64,000 bases of DNA from NCBI GenBank assembly GCA_946800325.1, contig OX326960.1, positions 57,806,855-57,870,854 on the forward strand, read 5' to 3'. This DNA comes from Luzula sylvatica (lineage: Eukaryota; Streptophyta; Magnoliopsida; Poales; Juncaceae). Below the pieces are notes generated by a model that made no database searches, had not been told where the DNA came from, and saw only the letters and a list, made by a program, of their open reading frames with translations. Shown one piece after another: positions 59,600-64,000 of this stretch. Both the position numbers and the translations under genes were made by a program. Numbering within the stretch: position 1 is the first letter of the stretch; each line of letters begins with the position of its first letter.

Positions 59600-61679
59600 T
59601 TCATATTAAACAATAATAATAATCAAATGGCTCGGTGATGTTATTCTCAACAATCACTTTAAAAAAATCAAGCATTATCGCTATCCAACCTAGAGGTGGC
59701 CAATATGTGGGTTTGGGCGATTTCAGACTAAATTCATGGGGTTTCGGATTGACTTTTGGGTTCGAATATTTTCGGATTAAGTCAACTCGGATCTGCGTGA
59801 ATTCTGCTCGGGTCATATTTGGTCAGATTAATTTCGAGTTGAAGATTATAGTCGGGTCGAGTTTTCAAATTCGGGGTGATTCGTATTCGGGTTTAATTGG
59901 GATTTCGGATTTAATCGGATGCGGGTTCATTTCAGATTCAGATTTTTTTCAGAATTCGAGTTAGTCAAATTCGGCTCTGTCGGTTTTCTTTTTATGATTA
60001 TATAAATCAATTTTATCGTAATATTAAAATTAAACTATTATTAAAATTTTGGCCTCTGTTTCTTATTTTAAAGCACCGGCCTCATCATCACTATGTAGAG
60101 ATAGACTTGTGATGAAAAAAAAAAAATCGTATATGACATCTCCAATCTAATTCACGAATTCTCAAATTTGTCAATCTTTTGCAAATCTCCCAAATTTTGT
60201 AAAATAAATTATGTTTCCAAATTTATTGCTATTTTATATATTTAGATCCAAAATTTATTACTAGCTATTTCCATAATTATTTGCCGGTTTATTAAGAATT
60301 TGAGTTTTGATCTTATTCTATTTGCCAGATTTTCTGCTTGTTTACTAATTTTTTTCTCGTTTTGTAAATATCACGATTCTTCATAAATGATGTCCTAGTA
60401 ACACTCTGTTTATTATTTTGTTATGATTTGTTTTCACAATATGCACAGTTTATTTATCATTGATTATGATTTGTTTTCACTGTATTCATTATTCGAATTT
60501 AAATGGTTTGTAATTCGTTATGAATGATTATTATTTTTATTAATTTTTTGATTTGTGAAAAAAGAAAAATTTGTAATGAATATTTTATTAATTTTGAAAC
60601 TTGAAAGTTATATTGAAATGTTAATTTGTTATTGAAGATTCGTATGATTATTATGTTTACAAGATACTTGTGAAAAAAAAACTATCAATAAAAGAAATGA
60701 TTCGATCATATAATTTTTTTTGCAATTTAATGAGTTTTTTTTATCAATTTTACTTGTAAGTTTTGAATTATTGATTTGATTTGAGGTTTTGTGTTTTTTA
60801 TGTTAAGCACGTAAACTTTAAAATCTCCATTTAATATGAAAAATAGAAATCTCAAATCAAAACAAATAGAATTATTCAAATTTTACGAGCAAAAATCATA
60901 TAAAGCTAATTTTTGAGTTAATCTCTTGTATTTCTGTATTGGTAGCACACTAGCAATATCATATTTCTACTCTTTCTAAGTGGGCTAATGTCACATTTTT
61001 ATTTCCTTATTGGGCTAAGCTTGTACTAAGATTTTTATTTGGGGCTTCAACTCGAATATTTTTTAAATAAAACAATTGTTATTCGGATGTTTTCAAATTA
61101 ATCTAGTTTAGGCCTTTGGGCTTAACTATTATTGGCCTTCAACCTAAATTATTCTTCAGTTTTCTGTGTTCTCAAACATGCCAAATCAAATCAATCTCTT
61201 AATTAAATGATTCAAAAATACAAAAAGTCAAGCTTTATTAGTTACAAGTCACTATAAAAGTTCGTTTTATGCAACACGATAAAGCTAATCTTATCACCTA
61301 ATCTAGTTAAATAGTAATTCATATATGTATCCTGTTCTTAAGATATTTAGAGTGGAGTTTAAGTTTGTCGAATCTCTTCTCTCCTCTTATGTTGAAGATT
61401 AGGCCACTAATTTCGGTGTTCTTCTATTTTATATTTCCCTAACAACTTTGAAACTTGACTAGTAAATATTATATTGATATAAGTTAAAAGTATTGTTGTT
61501 TTCCAAGTGATCTAGTGTGATCTCCTACGAAATTAGTATATTCTTAGCTCTCTTTCAATTCTAATGACTTTGTTGTACTTCCTTTAATATATTATCTTTC
61601 TGGAAATACTAGATCTTTATTGACCTTTACTATTTCAACAAACTCATACTAAATCTAATGACGTATATATTTATGAAAT
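59600..61679. other. Gene-free stretch with one repeat-like block
   Basis: 59690-59975 is G/T-rich, full of GGGTTTCGG, TCGGGTTTAATTGGG and GGTGGCC words, like the interior of hAT or MULE MITEs, but inverted ends and duplications could not be placed. The open frame across it comes from that composition. The rest is AT-rich DNA with nothing recognised. Confidence 0.45.
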
Positions 61680-61909
61680 TAGGAGTTCTATCGTATATTC
61701 TTTTTGTTTATTATAATATTTTGAGTAATTATCAAATATTGAGTATTTAAGGTAGAGATTTTCAAGTATATATTTATCAATAAATGATATGCTAAATAGA
61801 AAATGTGCATTGTTCATGAAAGAACAAATATTCATAAAAAATGAAATTTATGATACACCCTTCTACATACCCAAAATATCATTTTAAAATGATGCACGAT
61901 AGAACTCCC
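61680..61909. mobile_element. MULE-type MITE, copy 3
   Basis: 230 bp with perfect 13-bp inverted ends GGAGTTCTATCGT / ACGATAGAACTCC, flanked by TTTATGAAAT on both sides (61670-61679 and 61910-61919). The perfect 10-bp duplication identifies a Mutator-like mobiliser for the family. Confidence 0.88.
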
Positions 61910-61919
61910 TTTATGAAAT

Positions 61920-64000
61920 AAATATTGAAATTGAAATCTATTATAATGTTGAAGATTTGTTGTTAACAATTTTATACATAAGAAATAGCTAGGTTGGATG
62001 AATACAAATAAGGGTATTCGATATAGTATCCGATACGATAAGGACAAAATAAAATTAATCATAATACAATTATGCATTAATTATATATATATACATATTT
62101 TAATAACGACAATTTGCATGTAGAATTATTATTTAATGTATTATATTATCTGTTTAGTGTAATTAATATGATAATGAAAAATAAATGTTTGTTGATATTC
62201 AATTTGATTGTATGAATTATTTCTTATTTTGATTTAAAATGTGAGATGTAATTTCGTACATTTTTTTATTATTCAATTTATATCTTTGACTATTATTATT
62301 ATTTTAATATAGAAACTCGGATACGTTATACGAAGTATTTAATATAGATTGTGAGTATCTATATCCAATTATAGATTATTTTTATTATCCACGTTACCTT
62401 GAACTTGTGTAATACGTTTTGTTTAAATATAAATTTGTTTCATCTCCACGTTTCTAGTTTGTAATTCATGAAGATTTGGAGTTTGAAACAAAACTCTAGA
62501 AAAGATACTTGAGCAGGGTGTGCAGTGTGCTACTTAGTCTTTCAATCCTTTTATTAATACTAATGGTCTACCATTCGAGTCTTCACTTTTATATCGAGTC
62601 ATTTAATATTCGAGCTTGAGTTCAAACTCTTTGATCATTTTTGCTATTCACTCAATTGTAATCTGTTAAAAAAAACCAAACCGTTTATTTTTCATCAATA
62701 ATTCACATTACTTTAATTATTTTATTCGTCAAATTATGAATGTAGAGAAGTTTCAATCATTGATTTTGTAAAAGATAATAATTAGAGAGTTTTATGAATC
62801 TTTACTGAGATATTAATTTAAATTAGTCAATCATATTTCTTCTATTTTTTTTTTCCATTTTTTGTTTTAAAGAATTTATGTTTATAAGTCAAATATTAAG
62901 TTTCTCGTGATTAAACCTTCCCGTATAAGTTCAGACTTCAGAGTGAACTTTTTTTGTTTTATTTTGGACTTCATTTTAATATATGTTTGCTTAAAAAAAT
63001 CTCGTTCGAATATGTAAAGAACGAATATATAATATGTGGATTAGAAAATATTTTAGATGTTCATGATGCGAAAAATGGTCCGCAAAGAAAAAAAAGTAAA
63101 ATAATTTATTTTTTTCTAAAATAAATTACATAATTTATTTTTCAAAATATATATTATAATAATTGACATGACGTTTCATAAACAAAAAAAAAGTAAAATA
63201 AAAAATAGTAGTACGATGCGAGATTTTTTTCTAATAATTAAGGAATTTAAAAGAGTCCACATTAATTAACTCGAGCATCAAGCATCGAACAGTAAGACTT
63301 CTCTGGACTTTGAAAAAATCGCGAGTTTGACAACACAAACATCTATTTTTTTTAAGGGGTTATATATGCCATCTCCACAAACACACAAAAATTATGTTGA
63401 TGCGTCAATCGAGAATTGTTAAAAGAGTTAATTGGTTTGATTAACATCAAATCAATATTATATGGATTGATTCAATTAAAGAATCTAATCAATCCAATTA
63501 ACTTTCTCGATTGACACATCAAGAAATCGATTATGTATTCATGGGGGCATGATATATTTATCCTTTTTTAATGAAGGGTGGACATATAACATGATTATCT
63601 CGTGTTAACACAAAATATAATGGAGATTTAATGTTTTGTGTTTTGCAAATAAAGTAATACGAGAAATCATTTTGCATATCGATTTATTGTATTTTGGTTC
63701 GTCGTGATTCATCCTCGCCCAATTAAAGAAATACAATGGAAAGTGGTTTCGGAGAGCTCCTTCGAATCAGTGGTATGCCTATCAAAATCATGAGCATCGA
63801 CATGTAGGTTCCAGATCCAAGTAGTGGTATCAGTTCATTAGTTATTGCTCTTGAAAAATGCTTGGGTTTTAACTCATTTTTTGAAAGACGTTTTTATAGG
63901 ATTTGCACTTTTGTCCCGAGATGACCTAGATAGGGAGGAGGGGGGGGAGTAGGTTTATATACGGAAGTTCTTAACTAAATCAAAATATGTAACTAAATAA
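61920..64000. other. Gene-free stretch to window end
   Basis: AT-rich DNA with short chance frames only. Near 63410-63530 there is a local inverted pair (GATGCGTCAATCGAGAA..TTAATTGGTTTGATTAA / TTGATTCAATTAAAG..TCTCGATTGACACATCAAG) of about 110 bp overall. No gene was recognised. Confidence 0.5.

Noticed and set aside
59635..59964. 109-codon plus-strand frame
   Set aside because: It arises from G/T-rich repeat text (GGGTTTCGG words) and shows no domain.

Overview
The window is AT-rich plant nuclear DNA from a flowering plant, most likely a dicot. Support: four multi-exon genes from plant families with GT-AG introns, a GRF transcription factor carrying a miR396 site, and a dense mixture of plant transposons (MULE-like, Helitron, hAT, PIF/Harbinger, LINE-1, solo LTRs). 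I have no evidence for a particular species.

Protein genes, assembled by hand from splice sites and reading phase: (1) an IDN2/FDM-type XS-XH protein of RNA-directed DNA methylation, minus strand, 5032-2531, 6 coding exons, 634 aa; (2) an aminoalcohol-phosphotransferase (AAPT1-like), minus strand, 22500-19476, 18 coding exons including a 10-nt microexon, 389 aa; (3) a DENN-domain protein, plus strand, 40898-45188, 18 coding exons, 808 aa; (4) a growth-regulating factor (GRF), plus strand, 54443-55654, 3 coding exons, 331 aa, with QLQ and WRC domains and a miR396 site. A possible broken or unrecognised gene lies at 16.4-18.7 kb on the minus strand.

The most striking object is an 8.6-kb inverted repeat at 6177-14784. 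Two 4199-bp arms, with no difference at any point I checked, flank a 210-bp spacer. Every matching pair of positions sums to 20961. It looks like a head-to-head duplication of a MULE-like element. Each arm carries four intron-containing exon fragments of a NAP1-like gene (SCAR/WAVE complex) and an intact-ended 1.36-kb Helitron. The spacer carries a third copy of the element terminus. Transcription across it would give a very long hairpin RNA, formally like maize Mu killer.

The rest is mostly repeats. At 22.9-25.1 kb there is a Helitron 3' end and a roughly 1.55-kb degenerate minisatellite of about 42 units. At 28.6-38.6 kb there is a Harbinger MITE, a LINE with a perfect 18-bp target duplication, hAT elements, and two solo LTRs with perfect 5-bp duplications. 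One LTR contains about 17 palindromic CCGTT/AACGG sites. At 47.5-49.7 kb there is a decayed LINE-1. From 56 to 64 kb there are AT-rich microsatellites, LINE remnants and a MULE-type MITE. The four genes have unrelated jobs (chromatin silencing, phospholipid synthesis, Rab/membrane traffic, leaf growth) and show no sign of working as a cluster.
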